Part shown: positions 1 to 5,297 of the stretch, one piece after another
Position numbering within the stretch: the stretch's first letter is position 1
Layout of the letters: each line of letters starts with the position of its first letter
Assembly (NCBI GenBank): GCA_019115725.1
Contig: DXCY01000180.1
Location: 1 to 11,854 of the forward strand
Length of the DNA: 11,854 nucleotides
From: Candidatus Luteimonas excrementigallinarum
Lineage (GTDB): Bacteria > Pseudomonadota > Gammaproteobacteria > Xanthomonadales > Xanthomonadaceae
Direction: 5' to 3'
The notes under the pieces: generated by a model
What the model saw: only the letters and a program-made list of their open reading frames with translations
What the model was told of the DNA's origin: nothing
Databases searched by the model: none
Position numbers and translations under genes: made by a program

Positions 1-1
1 C

Positions 2-862
2 TCAAATTGATTGCCGCCTTTCGAACTCTACCGGAGACAGCCCGTTGTTGTGGCCGTGCTGCCTGCGTGGGTTGTAGAACATCTCGATGTAGTGGAAGAC
101 ATCCGACTTGGCATCCTCGCGGGTCGGGTAGATCCGGCGCTTGATGCGCTCGCGCTTGAGGAGCTGGAAGAAGCTCTCGGCGACCGCGTTGTCATGGCAG
201 TTGCCACGTCGGCTCATGCTGCTGACCAGACCGTGCGCCTTCAGGAAGTCCTGCCAGTCGTGTCCGGTGTACTGCGTTCCCTGGTCGGAATGCACGAGCA
301 CGCCGGCCGGCGGCTTGCGCCGCCATACCGCCATCACCAATGCCTGCAACACCAGGTCAGTGTGCATGGTCGATCCCATGGCCCAGCCAATGATCTTCCG
401 GGAGAACAGGTCCATCACTGCCGCTAGGTACAGCCACCCTTCGTGCGTGCGGATATAAGTGATGTCGGTGACCCAGGCGCGGTTGGCAGCGACTGGGTCG
501 AATTGCCGCGCCAGGTGGTTGTGGGCCACGACGGCCGGCTTGCCACCCCGCATGCCGGGGCGGCGGGAATAACCTACCTGCGCCCTGAGGCCCTCGTCGC
601 GCATCAGTCGCGCGACGCGGTGCTTGCCGCAGACCTCTCCAAGATCATGCAAATCCCGGGTGACCTTGCGGTAGCCGTAGACGGTTCCGCTCTCCAACCA
701 GGACTGTTTGATCAGGCCCAGGATGCGCTTGTCCTCTTTGGCCCGCGCCGATAGCGGTGCGCGACGCCACGCGTAGTAGCCACTGGGGTGCAAGTCCAGG
801 ACCCGGCACATGCTGCGCACCCGAAATTCCTGCTCGTGTTTGCGCATGAAGGCGTACTTCAC
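2..862 (-). CDS. IS3-family transposase orfB (DDE integrase core)
   Basis: This is the catalytic half of an IS3-family transposase, which cuts and joins the element ends as an OrfAB fusion. An HTH_21-like segment lies near residues 40-95 and the rve integrase core near 120-280. The catalytic triad is visible as D133 (VTDITY), D193 (HSDQGTQY) and E229 (NAVAESF). D193 and E229 are separated by 35 residues, the DD(35)E spacing, and K236 stands seven residues after the glutamate. The listed start is a GTG overlapping the orfA stop, but the protein is most likely made by -1 frameshifting on the A7G run upstream. The frame is open back to that site, giving a junction reading KKSRGVLCQAVRVKYAF. The 286-residue length is normal for the family and no stop or deletion is visible. 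Confidence 0.92.
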   Translation of the reverse strand: MKYAFMRKHEQEFRVRSMCRVLDLHPSGYYAWRRAPLSARAKEDKRILGLIKQSWLESGTVYGYRKVTRDLHDLGEVCGKHRVARLMRDEGLRAQVGYSRRPGMRGGKPAVVAHNHLARQFDPVAANRAWVTDITYIRTHEGWLYLAAVMDLFSRKIIGWAMGSTMHTDLVLQALVMAVWRRKPPAGVLVHSDQGTQYTGHDWQDFLKAHGLVSSMSRRGNCHDNAVAESFFQLLKRERIKRRIYPTREDAKSDVFHYIEMFYNPRRQHGHNNGLSPVEFERRQSI

Positions 863-1137
863 CCGGACTGCTTGGCAAAGTACGCCGCGGCTTTTTTTAA
901 TATGTCGCGCTCCTCCGTGACCCGGCGCAGCTCCGACTTGACCCGGCGCAGCTCCGCCGCCTGGTCGTCCGCCGCTGCTTGGGCCGGGCCCGACTTGGCG
1001 TAACGCTTGCGCCAGGTGTAGAGGCTGTGGACGGACACACCCAGCCGGGCGGCAACCTCCGCCACCGGGTGGCCGCGATCGGTGATCTGCCGGACCGCTT
1101 CAATCCTGAACTCTTCCGTGTATCGCTTGCTGCTCAT
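859..1137 (-). CDS. IS3-family transposase orfA (HTH DNA-binding subunit)
   Basis: This is the short first ORF of the IS3 element, which binds the terminal repeats and modulates transposition. The N-terminal half is an HTH_Tnp_1 domain (TEEFRIEAVRQI, then VAEVAARLGVSVHSLYTWRK). The C-terminal half is a leucine-zipper-like coiled coil (AAELRRVKSELRRVTEERDI). I chose the ATG at 1137 because AGGAG lies five bases upstream; the GTG two codons earlier (1143) has no suitably spaced ribosome site. The frame ends with TGA at 859-861, overlapping the GTG of orfB by four bases. The slippery A7G run falls at codons for LKKA, fourteen codons or so before the stop. Length (92 residues) is typical. Confidence 0.9.
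   Translation of the reverse strand: MSSKRYTEEFRIEAVRQITDRGHPVAEVAARLGVSVHSLYTWRKRYAKSGPAQAAADDQAAELRRVKSELRRVTEERDILKKAAAYFAKQSG
889..900 (-). promoter_or_regulatory. programmed -1 frameshift site of the IS3 element
   Basis: On the minus strand the sequence is TTA AAA AAA GCC in the orfA frame, containing A7G. This is the standard slippery motif of IS3 elements. Slipping back one base gives AAA AGC CGC GGC, which stays open into orfB, so an OrfAB fusion transposase can be made. I did not model a downstream stimulatory structure. Confidence 0.75.
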
Positions 1138-1170
1138 GGACACTCCTGCTGCTGCCGTGGATTATGGCTG

Positions 1171-1200
1171 CAAGGTGTCTACGAAACACGGGGCGATTCA
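1171..1200 (-). repeat. probable terminal inverted repeat of the IS (orfA-proximal end)
   Basis: Reading inwards from 1200 on the minus strand gives TGAATCGCCCCGTGTTTCGT and then AGACACCTTG. It starts with TG as IS3-family ends do and lies about 35-60 bases upstream of the orfA start, the usual distance. The partner repeat is outside the window, so the exact boundary is an inference. Confidence 0.5.
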
Positions 1201-1207
1201 AACTTAA

Positions 1208-1354
1208 TTATTTGAAAAGTGGCTCAAATGAGGTTGACATCTTCCGAAAACGCCCTGTCGCCCAAAAACCTATAGCCAAACCAAGGATTATAAAAGGCCA
1301 AATCTGCTTAATTAAAAAAACAACGACTGACACTAAGAATGACAAAATAAGCAT
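1208..1354 (-). CDS. small hydrophobic protein, 48 residues
   Basis: I do not recognise a family. The frame starts at ATG 1354 and ends with TAA at 1208-1210. It is almost entirely hydrophobic for residues 2-31 (LILSFLVSVVVFLI, then IWPFIILGLAIGF), enough for one long or two short membrane helices. A basic, polar tail follows (GRFRKMSTSFEPLFK). It begins 22 bases after the DUF3592-type gene on the same strand, so it is probably the last gene of that short operon. The start is uncertain: a purine-rich AAGAGAG abuts the ATG directly, and TTG three codons on would be better spaced. Another ATG at 1366 opens a different frame that stops after 21 codons at a T7 run, so a frameshifted longer gene is also possible. 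The IS end is only seven bases beyond the stop. Confidence 0.5.
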   Translation of the reverse strand: MLILSFLVSVVVFLIKQIWPFIILGLAIGFWATGRFRKMSTSFEPLFK

Positions 1355-1376
1355 CTCTCTTGACCAGGACCATATC

Positions 1377-1820
1377 TTACATATAGTGAGTCAGTCTTGA
1401 AATATACGCAGCAAAAAATATAAATACACAAAACCACATACAAACTTTCATGACAGTTAAAAAAAGCCTTAGAGGACTTTCTGACACCCTACCTTGAAGA
1501 CGTATTTCACGCGGTTGCTCCGGATTCACCAGTAGCTCTACGCGCTGACCAATTTTGTATATTTTTGCGGCACTGCGCGCTTTTGAGGCTTGATAGTAGG
1601 TTTGACCTTGAAACACATAACGAATTTTGGCTTCATACAAAGTTGACGACTCATCCTTGATGGTTTCATAGCTGATGACCTCACCGTCAACCGGTACCGC
1701 TTTATTAACAAAGCGACGGTCCAGGAAACTCAGATAACTTACCAAAACGATAAAACACGCCATAAACCAAAAGGCAGGCTGAATGTCATAAAAAGCTTTT
1801 ATAAAATTCATGGGCAACAT
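1377..1820 (-). CDS. DUF3592-type membrane protein
   Basis: The predicted protein has a hydrophobic helix at about residues 10-32 (AFWFMACFIVLVSYLSF) and a second near the C-terminus (LFLTVMKVCMWFCVFIFFAAYI). Between them is a roughly 80-residue beta-rich soluble segment (DGEVISYETIKDE...AKIRYVFQGQTYY...GQRVELLVNPEQPREIRL). This two-helix frame around a G-x-V...Y-x-F...V-x-Y-NP-x-x-P core is the DUF3592 pattern. The family has no established biochemical function; some members sit beside toxin or immunity genes. I chose ATG 1820 because TTGAG precedes it by four bases; TTG 1829 and ATG 1811 are alternatives. It lies 19 bases after the upstream minus-strand gene and 22 before a small hydrophobic ORF, suggesting one transcript. 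GC is well below the flanking chromosome. Confidence 0.7.
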   Translation of the reverse strand: MLPMNFIKAFYDIQPAFWFMACFIVLVSYLSFLDRRFVNKAVPVDGEVISYETIKDESSTLYEAKIRYVFQGQTYYQASKARSAAKIYKIGQRVELLVNPEQPREIRLQGRVSESPLRLFLTVMKVCMWFCVFIFFAAYISRLTHYM

Positions 1821-1839
1821 AATGCTCAAGTCAAACAGA

Positions 1840-2307
1840 TTACTTAGAGCAATGTGCTCGCACCTGATTTTGATAATCTTCCACCTGCTTTATAAATTCA
1901 GTATTTGTCGCTTCAAAACTCAATTTACGCTCAGCTTCTGCCAACTTCATTTTGAGCTCCTGACAATGCTCGGCTTCAAGGTCCGTCATAATAATGATAT
2001 ATTGCGGCAGGCGTGGTAAATACTTCAGCGTAAAACGCTGATTTAACGCAGGATATTTTGGTCGGTTTTTCCAAGGATAGACATTAAAATCATCCGTATC
2101 GAAAAATGTCTCTACCACCTCACCCTCGGGGCTGCGGTAAACCACATTATAGCGATGGACTCTTACATCGTTGTGACGGGAAACGAATACATCCTTCCAG
2201 CAGGCATCTTCCAAGACCGAGAGTTTGTTTTGACCAGCGAGATCTTCATTGACGAGAAGCCTGGCTACTACGAACTTAAGAACCAAACGGAAAAGCTGAC
2301 AGGCCAA
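1840..2307 (-). pseudogene. hypothetical protein, probably 5'-truncated at about 2155-2200
   Basis: The open frame runs from ATG 2307 to TAA 1840-1842 (155 residues), but only the part from about residue 50 on looks native. That part is a beta-rich segment (RYNVVYRSPEGEVV, FFDTDDFNVYP, NQRFTLKYLPRLPQYIIIMT) followed by a charged helix (LEAEHCQELKMKLAEAERK). It resembles the soluble part of its DUF3592-type neighbour in style: an R-Y-x-V-x-Y strand, then a x-Y-L-P segment. The first 40-50 residues lie antisense to the end of a convincing plus-strand GFA-like cassette gene (2155-2337). Both cannot be original coding sequence there. The simplest reading is a recombination junction near 2155-2200 that removed the true start, including any membrane anchor. 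No ribosome site is evident before 2307. If the overlap is coincidental this could be a complete gene. Confidence 0.5.
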
Positions 2308-2337
2308 CAGGTATTTGAGCAGTTCTCGCCAAAGTAA
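2155..2337 (+). pseudogene. 3' remnant of a GFA-like (glutathione-dependent formaldehyde-activating family) cassette gene
   Basis: The last 50 residues read like the C-terminus of a GFA/CENP-V-fold enzyme: AGIFQD...LTSEIFIDEKPGYYEL...KLTGQQVFEQF. This matches the usual aG-x-(F/L)-D...(I/H)F-V-x-x-K-P-x-x-Y pattern after the zinc-binding core. The Cys-x-Cys and Cys-x-x-Cys zinc ligands of the N-terminal two thirds are absent. The frame upstream of 2155 is open but runs through the antisense of a minus-strand gene, with no plausible start or family features. So the gene has lost its 5' part at a junction near 2155-2200. Its stop (TAA 2335-2337, followed by TGA) lies ten bases before an attC site, as expected for an integron cassette gene. 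Family assignment is from memory of the motif and is moderate. Confidence 0.5.
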
Positions 2338-2347
2338 TGAGGGTCGA

Positions 2348-2407
2348 ACCTAACAATTCATTCAAGCTGATGCCGCTTCGCGGCACGGCTTAATTCCGGC
2401 GTTAGGC
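2348..2407 (+). repeat. integron attC recombination site (59-base element)
   Basis: The left core ACCTAAC (2348-2354, RYYYAAC) and right core GTTAGGC (2401-2407, GTTRRRY) are complementary across CCTAAC/GTTAGG. Inside them TTCAAGC (2361-2367) pairs with GCTTAA (from 2388) except for one extrahelical base. The centre is a perfect hairpin TGCCGC-TTC-GCGGCA (2371-2385). Cores, inner L boxes, extrahelical base, terminal loop and 60-bp length are the full set of attC features recognised by integron integrases as folded single-stranded DNA. Orientation places the GFA-like gene as the cassette ending here and the next cassette starting at 2402. The sequence style resembles attC sites of Xanthomonas/Pseudomonas chromosomal integrons. 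No intI is in the window. Confidence 0.93.
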
Positions 2408-2427
2408 CCCAATAAGGAGGTCTCGAA

Positions 2428-2712
2428 ATGGCTTTGGATTCGCCTCCCACTGGGATGTGGGTACTACTGGCGATAGCGGCCACTGTTGCCGTTCTTGCCC
2501 ACTTGCAGCTGCGTCGCTACGTGCTGGCGTTGGCAGTTAGCGCTTTTGCCACTCCAATACTCTTTTTTGTAGCCAGCTCAATCCACTCTGGCATTCCTGG
2601 TTCGCCGTATGTGGCGCCTTTCCTGGCATACGCTGCGGTGGCGCTAGTGATCTCGGCGGCCATCGGGGCAGGGATCATAGGCTTCAGGTGGATATTCTTG
2701 CGCGGGGCCTGA
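2428..2712 (+). CDS. small integral membrane protein, integron cassette gene
   Basis: No family recognised. The 94-residue product has three likely membrane helices: residues 10-27 (MWVLLAIAATVAVLAHL), 31-52 (YVLALAVSAFATPILFFVASS) and 62-89 (YVAPFLAYAAVALVISAAIG...IIGF). The connecting loops are short and there is a single RR pair after the first helix. A near-perfect ribosome site AAGGAGG (2414-2420) stands seven bases before the ATG and fixes the start. The gene begins 21 bases after the attC right core, the compact spacing of a cassette gene. Its TGA stop is embedded in GCCTGAC (2707-2713), which looks like the left core of a second, degraded attC. Cassette genes normally depend on a promoter upstream in the array; none is seen locally. 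Function unknown. Confidence 0.75.
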   Translation: MALDSPPTGMWVLLAIAATVAVLAHLQLRRYVLALAVSAFATPILFFVASSIHSGIPGSPYVAPFLAYAAVALVISAAIGAGIIGFRWIFLRGA

Positions 2713-2758
2713 CATGGTGTTCAAGCCGAAGCTCGTTCGAGCTGCGCTGAACCACCCC
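2707..2758 (+). repeat. degenerate attC-like site at end of second cassette
   Basis: GCCTGAC (2707-2713) resembles a left core RYYYAAC with one change. It is followed by TTCAAGC, then a hairpin AGCTCG-TT-CGAGCT, then GC and GCTGAA, the same order as L'', terminal hairpin and L' in the intact attC upstream. The right core expected about seven bases later (GTTRRRY) is not present, so the site is probably dead or its right half was replaced. The same bases can be read as a 24-codon ORF (2714-2788) overlapping the next start codon, a competing explanation. Confidence 0.4.
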
Positions 2759-2780
2759 GAGCTTCCAGGACCTCCAGATA

Positions 2781-3134
2781 ATGAGTGAAAGCGAGCACAT
2801 CGAAGCGTTTGAGCAATGGCTCGGCTCGCCCATCGCGAGCGCCCTTGCCGTATTCATAGAGGAATATGGCGGCTCGTTTGTCGGGGAGCAGTGCGTCATC
2901 TATGCACCCGCTGACCTTCGTGAGCGCAACGAGTGCTATGAAACCAGGCAGTATTGTCCCGGCTGGATCACGATTGGAGATGACGGAGGCGGCAGGGCAG
3001 TCATGGTTTCCCCAACGCTGTCCCCTTCCGGAGTTTTTCTGGTTGACCACGGTGTAATGACTGAGGATTGCTTCCTGCAGGTGGCGGGAGATCTTTCGGA
3101 ATGGGCCAGGCTCGGGTTTCGCTACACTGACTGA
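2781..3134 (+). CDS. SUKH (SMI1/KNR4) family protein, probable immunity protein
   Basis: The 117-residue protein has the SUKH layout. An N-terminal helix is followed by ALAVFIEEYGGSFVG (the x-E-Y-N/G-G signature) and a loop with IYAPADLRERNECYE. Then come PGWITIGDDGGGRAVMVS, the conserved IG(D/N)xGxG strand-turn, VFLVDHG, and a final helix FLQVAGDLSEWARLGF. SUKH proteins are widespread as immunity proteins against polymorphic toxins, including many nucleases, by direct binding. No cognate toxin adjoins it here, so it is an orphan; integron cassettes often carry such genes. The start has only a weak AGGA eleven bases upstream, and a 24-codon ORF (2714-2788) overlaps it, so initiation may be coupled. 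No attC follows the stop, so whether it is a cassette or the first chromosomal gene is unclear. GC is intermediate between the left island and the core. Confidence 0.78.
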   Translation: MSESEHIEAFEQWLGSPIASALAVFIEEYGGSFVGEQCVIYAPADLRERNECYETRQYCPGWITIGDDGGGRAVMVSPTLSPSGVFLVDHGVMTEDCFLQVAGDLSEWARLGFRYTD

Positions 3135-3158
3135 CCCGGTACATCACACGGAACGTGC

Positions 3159-3848
3159 ATGACGACGAAGATCTGCAGTCACTGCGGCGAAACCCTCGAA
3201 GAAGGCTACGCCCTGTGCTGGAAGTGCGGCACGGGCATCGACGGCACTCCGCCCGCTGCCGAACACGAGGGCCAGGTGCTGCACCGGCGTTCCATCGCGC
3301 CGATCGGCGGCCACGTGCCCGAGCGGTCGTGGAAGCAGCGCCTGGAGCAGGTGCGCGCGTTCCCGACGCTGCGCCAGGTCACCCAGTTCCTCGATCGCAC
3401 CGTGCGCCCGGCGCTCGATGACCTCGCCGTGGAGTTCCGCAACCAGGGATACGACGTGGAGCAGACCACGATGCCTGACGACCATGGCATCGAGGAGCCG
3501 GTGCTGCGGGTGGCGATGGGTGAGTTCCGCGCCTTCCATTACCAGGTCGCGGTGGTCGAGGCGCCGGTGCCGATGTTCAGCGGCCGCATGTCGCGCGAAA
3601 CCGATGTCTACTACCGGCTGGAAGTCTTCACCCAGACCGGGTCCGGCGGCTACGACCTGATGGGACTGACGAAGCAGCAGGTGATCGACGACGTGCTGGA
3701 ACGCTACGAAGCCCACCTAACCTTCCTCACCGTCTCCACCACGACCGACACCGCGTCGGTGCTGACCCCGTCTGTCCTGCCCAAGGACCAGCAGTCGGCC
3801 GTGCCGAGGGACGCGGGTGACATCCAGGATCTGGACAAGGCGCCGTGA
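3159..3848 (+). CDS. zinc-ribbon protein with BetT-type C-terminal regulatory domain
   Basis: Residues 5-25 form a zinc ribbon with C6-x2-C9 and C20-x2-C23 (CSHCG...CWKCG). After a linker, residues about 57-193 match the cytosolic C-terminal domain found in BetT-type choline/betaine BCCT transporters. Visible pieces are WKQRLEQVRAFPTLRQVTQF, LDRTVRPALDDLAVEFRNQG, FHYQVAVV, YYRLEVFTQTGSGGYDLMG and KQQVIDDVLERYEAHLTFL. The BetT version is Y-D-(V/I)-M-G...E-Q-V-I-x-D-(V/I)-L-x-Q-Y-(E/D). No membrane segment is present and no BCCT gene is in the window, so this domain acts here as a stand-alone cytosolic protein. The tail (194-229) is Ser/Thr/Asp-rich and probably disordered. In transporters the domain senses osmotic state; a sensing role here is inference. 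The ATG at 3159 has a weak GGAA five bases upstream. Confidence 0.7.
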   Translation: MTTKICSHCGETLEEGYALCWKCGTGIDGTPPAAEHEGQVLHRRSIAPIGGHVPERSWKQRLEQVRAFPTLRQVTQFLDRTVRPALDDLAVEFRNQGYDVEQTTMPDDHGIEEPVLRVAMGEFRAFHYQVAVVEAPVPMFSGRMSRETDVYYRLEVFTQTGSGGYDLMGLTKQQVIDDVLERYEAHLTFLTVSTTTDTASVLTPSVLPKDQQSAVPRDAGDIQDLDKAP

Positions 3849-3892
3849 TCTGCCTGGAAGCAATGCAATGCGGTTGATGGAGGTTTGACGGT

Positions 3893-4366
3893 TTGAACCT
3901 CTCGCTCCGCACCGCCATCGGGAAAGACGCCGCGTTCTGCGAGTCGCTCAGCCGCGCCAACATGGCGGTCTATCACCGGGCACGTGGGATTGATTGGGAC
4001 CCGCAGCGCTTCCAGGCGAGCTGGCTTCAGTTCGAAAACCTGATGGTGCTGGCAGGCGGCGAGGTGGTGGGACTGCTGCGACTGCTGGCCGAAGGCGATG
4101 CGCTGGCGATCCGCGATCTGCAGCTGCTGCCAGGACAGCAGGGACGCGGCATCGGCAGCTGGGCGGTGGAGCGGGCGAAGGCGCTGGCGCGGGAACGCGG
4201 TTTCCATCGGGTGGTGCTGCGGGTGTATGCGGACAACCCGGCGCGCAATCTCTATCTGCGGCGGGGTTTTGTGGTGGAAGCCACGGTGGATGACACGCTG
4301 CATATGGCGTGCCCGCTCGACTTGGCTGACAGTACTCCGCCGGTATCAACAAAAGAGCTTCGATGA
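3893..4366 (+). CDS. GNAT-family N-acetyltransferase
   Basis: The 157-residue protein has the GNAT fold. The acetyl-CoA pyrophosphate loop is QQGRGIG (residues 82-88) following strand IRDLQLLP. The next helix is SWAVERAKALARERG, strand FHRVVLRVYADN starts at about 104, and helix ARNLYLRRGFVV ends with the usual L-Y-x-R-x-G-F signature. Substrate cannot be predicted. The start is a TTG: GGAGG (3879-3883) lies nine bases upstream, an in-frame TGA at 3875 excludes earlier starts, and the next ATG (residue 24) would remove the first strand and helix. Its stop overlaps the start of the next GNAT gene as ATGA, so the two are translationally coupled. Catalytic base not obvious. Promoter not identified. 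Confidence 0.85.
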   Translation: MNLSLRTAIGKDAAFCESLSRANMAVYHRARGIDWDPQRFQASWLQFENLMVLAGGEVVGLLRLLAEGDALAIRDLQLLPGQQGRGIGSWAVERAKALARERGFHRVVLRVYADNPARNLYLRRGFVVEATVDDTLHMACPLDLADSTPPVSTKELR

Positions 4367-4875
4367 CGGTTTCCATTCGTGCGTTCCAGCCGGCCGACTG
4401 GCCGCAGCTGTGGCCGATCCTGCAGGCGGTGTTCCGCCGCGGCGACACCTACACCTATCCCCCGGGGGCCACGGAAGAGGAAATCCACGCGCTGTGGATT
4501 GCGCGTCCGGAGGCGACCTTCGTGGCCTGCGACGACGCCGGCCAGGTGATCGGCACCTATTACCTGCGCCCGAACCAGCAGGGCAACGCTGCGCATGTGT
4601 GCAACTGCGGCTACGTGGTGGCCGAGGCCGCACGCGGCGGCGGCGTGGCCACGCTGATGTGCGAGCACTCGCAGGACCAGGCGCGCGCGCGTGGCTACCT
4701 GGCCATGCAGTTCAATTTCGTGGTGTCCACCAATACCGGGGCGGTGCGGCTGTGGCAGCGGCTGGGATATGAGATCGTCGGCACGCTGCCGCGCGCGTTC
4801 CGCCATCCGCAGGCCGGGCTGGTGGATGCGCACGTGATGTACAAGTGGCTGGGGCCCGAGCCCGCCGCTGGATGA
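4363..4875 (+). CDS. GNAT-family N-acetyltransferase, second of a coupled pair
   Basis: This is a 170-residue GNAT protein. The N-terminal strand and helix read SIRAFQPADWPQLWPILQAV. Strand TFVACDDAGQVIGTYYLRPN comes at 52-71, then CGYVVAEAARGGGVATLMC with the acetyl-CoA loop at ARGGGVA (90-96). Strand LAMQFNFVVSTN and helix TGAVRLWQRLGYEIVGTLP, the family's typical C-terminal signature, follow. A YTYPP motif near 30-34 and the C-terminal F-R-H-P...D-x-x-x-M-Y-K segment match a broad, mostly uncharacterised GNAT subgroup; the substrate is unknown. The ATG shares ATGA with the preceding gene's stop. The two paralogues are not close in sequence, so this looks like an operon of two enzymes, not a recent duplication. 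Confidence 0.88.
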   Translation: MTVSIRAFQPADWPQLWPILQAVFRRGDTYTYPPGATEEEIHALWIARPEATFVACDDAGQVIGTYYLRPNQQGNAAHVCNCGYVVAEAARGGGVATLMCEHSQDQARARGYLAMQFNFVVSTNTGAVRLWQRLGYEIVGTLPRAFRHPQAGLVDAHVMYKWLGPEPAAG

Positions 4876-4906
4876 TGCCCCGCCGCAGCGCGAGAACTGT
4901 GCGGGC

Positions 4907-5284
4907 TCAGCCCGGTCGCGCGCGCTCCGACACCTCGGCCAAGGTGGCCGGGGTGATATCCCACTGGTCGGCGCCTTCGTAGGCGAAGTCCACGCCGATC
5001 TTGCCGGTGGCGCTGTTGATGCGGATCACGCAGGTGCGCCACGGGTCCTTGCCGTCCACCCGGGTGGCATCGCGCAGGGCTTCGATGTGGCCGCCCAGTT
5101 CGCGCGACTGCGGAGTGGCGGCCTGCGGCGGCTGGCCGTCGCGGTAGCGGAAGCCGCTGATCCGCAGGCCGGGGCCGGTGTAGGAGGCGATGAGGGCGTA
5201 GCCGTCCCAGGGCTCGGCATCGACCGCGGGATCGCTCACGATCTCCTGGCCGATCTGCATGATCAGGGCGTTGCTGCTGTCCAT
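4907..5284 (-). CDS. DUF600 (EsaG/YezG-like) immunity protein
   Basis: The 125-residue acidic protein fits the DUF600 family. The N-terminal helix is NALIMQIGQEIVSD, followed by a strand pair around WDGYALIASYTGPGLRISGFRYRDG, a helix GGHIEALRDAT, and the end WRTCVIRINSATGKIGVDFAYEGADQWDI. That last part is the family's diagnostic F-x-(V/I)-D-F-x-Y-(D/E)-x-x-D-x-W signature. EsaG of Staphylococcus aureus and YezG of Bacillus subtilis, both DUF600, bind and neutralise the nuclease toxins EsaD and YeeF. It starts 13 bases after the stop of a gene ending in just such a nuclease domain, so it is very probably its cognate antidote. No ribosome site is visible; translation is probably coupled to the toxin. 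It converges on the GNAT pair with a 31-base gap. Confidence 0.8.
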   Translation of the reverse strand: MDSSNALIMQIGQEIVSDPAVDAEPWDGYALIASYTGPGLRISGFRYRDGQPPQAATPQSRELGGHIEALRDATRVDGKDPWRTCVIRINSATGKIGVDFAYEGADQWDITPATLAEVSERARPG

Positions 5285-5297
5285 GGGGGCGAGGATA

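Larger units (their letters stand above)
1..1200 (-). mobile_element. IS3-family insertion sequence, one end outside window
   Basis: The segment holds an IS3-type orfA-orfB pair on the minus strand, overlapping with orfB in the -1 frame relative to orfA, and a run of seven A (minus strand, 892-898) followed by G as slippery site. Both frames are intact, so the element may be active. The promoter-side end is placed near 1200, where the minus strand begins TGAATCGCCCCGTG, a terminal sequence of the expected TG type. The other end lies to the left of position 1 because the orfB stop is at 2-4, so the paired inverted repeat and the 3-4 bp target duplication cannot be checked. The adjoining DNA from 1201 is much more AT-rich than the element. 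Confidence 0.9.

Noticed and set aside
1164..1400. Plus-strand frame across the IS end and the AT-rich block
   Set aside because: It spans the IS boundary, has no recognisable features, and is antisense to the small hydrophobic ORF.
4858..4908. Inverted repeat GAGCCCGC/GCGGGCTC between the convergent GNAT and DUF600 genes as a terminator
   Set aside because: The arms are 35 bases apart and no U tract follows on either strand; such a loose repeat is expected by chance in GC-rich DNA.
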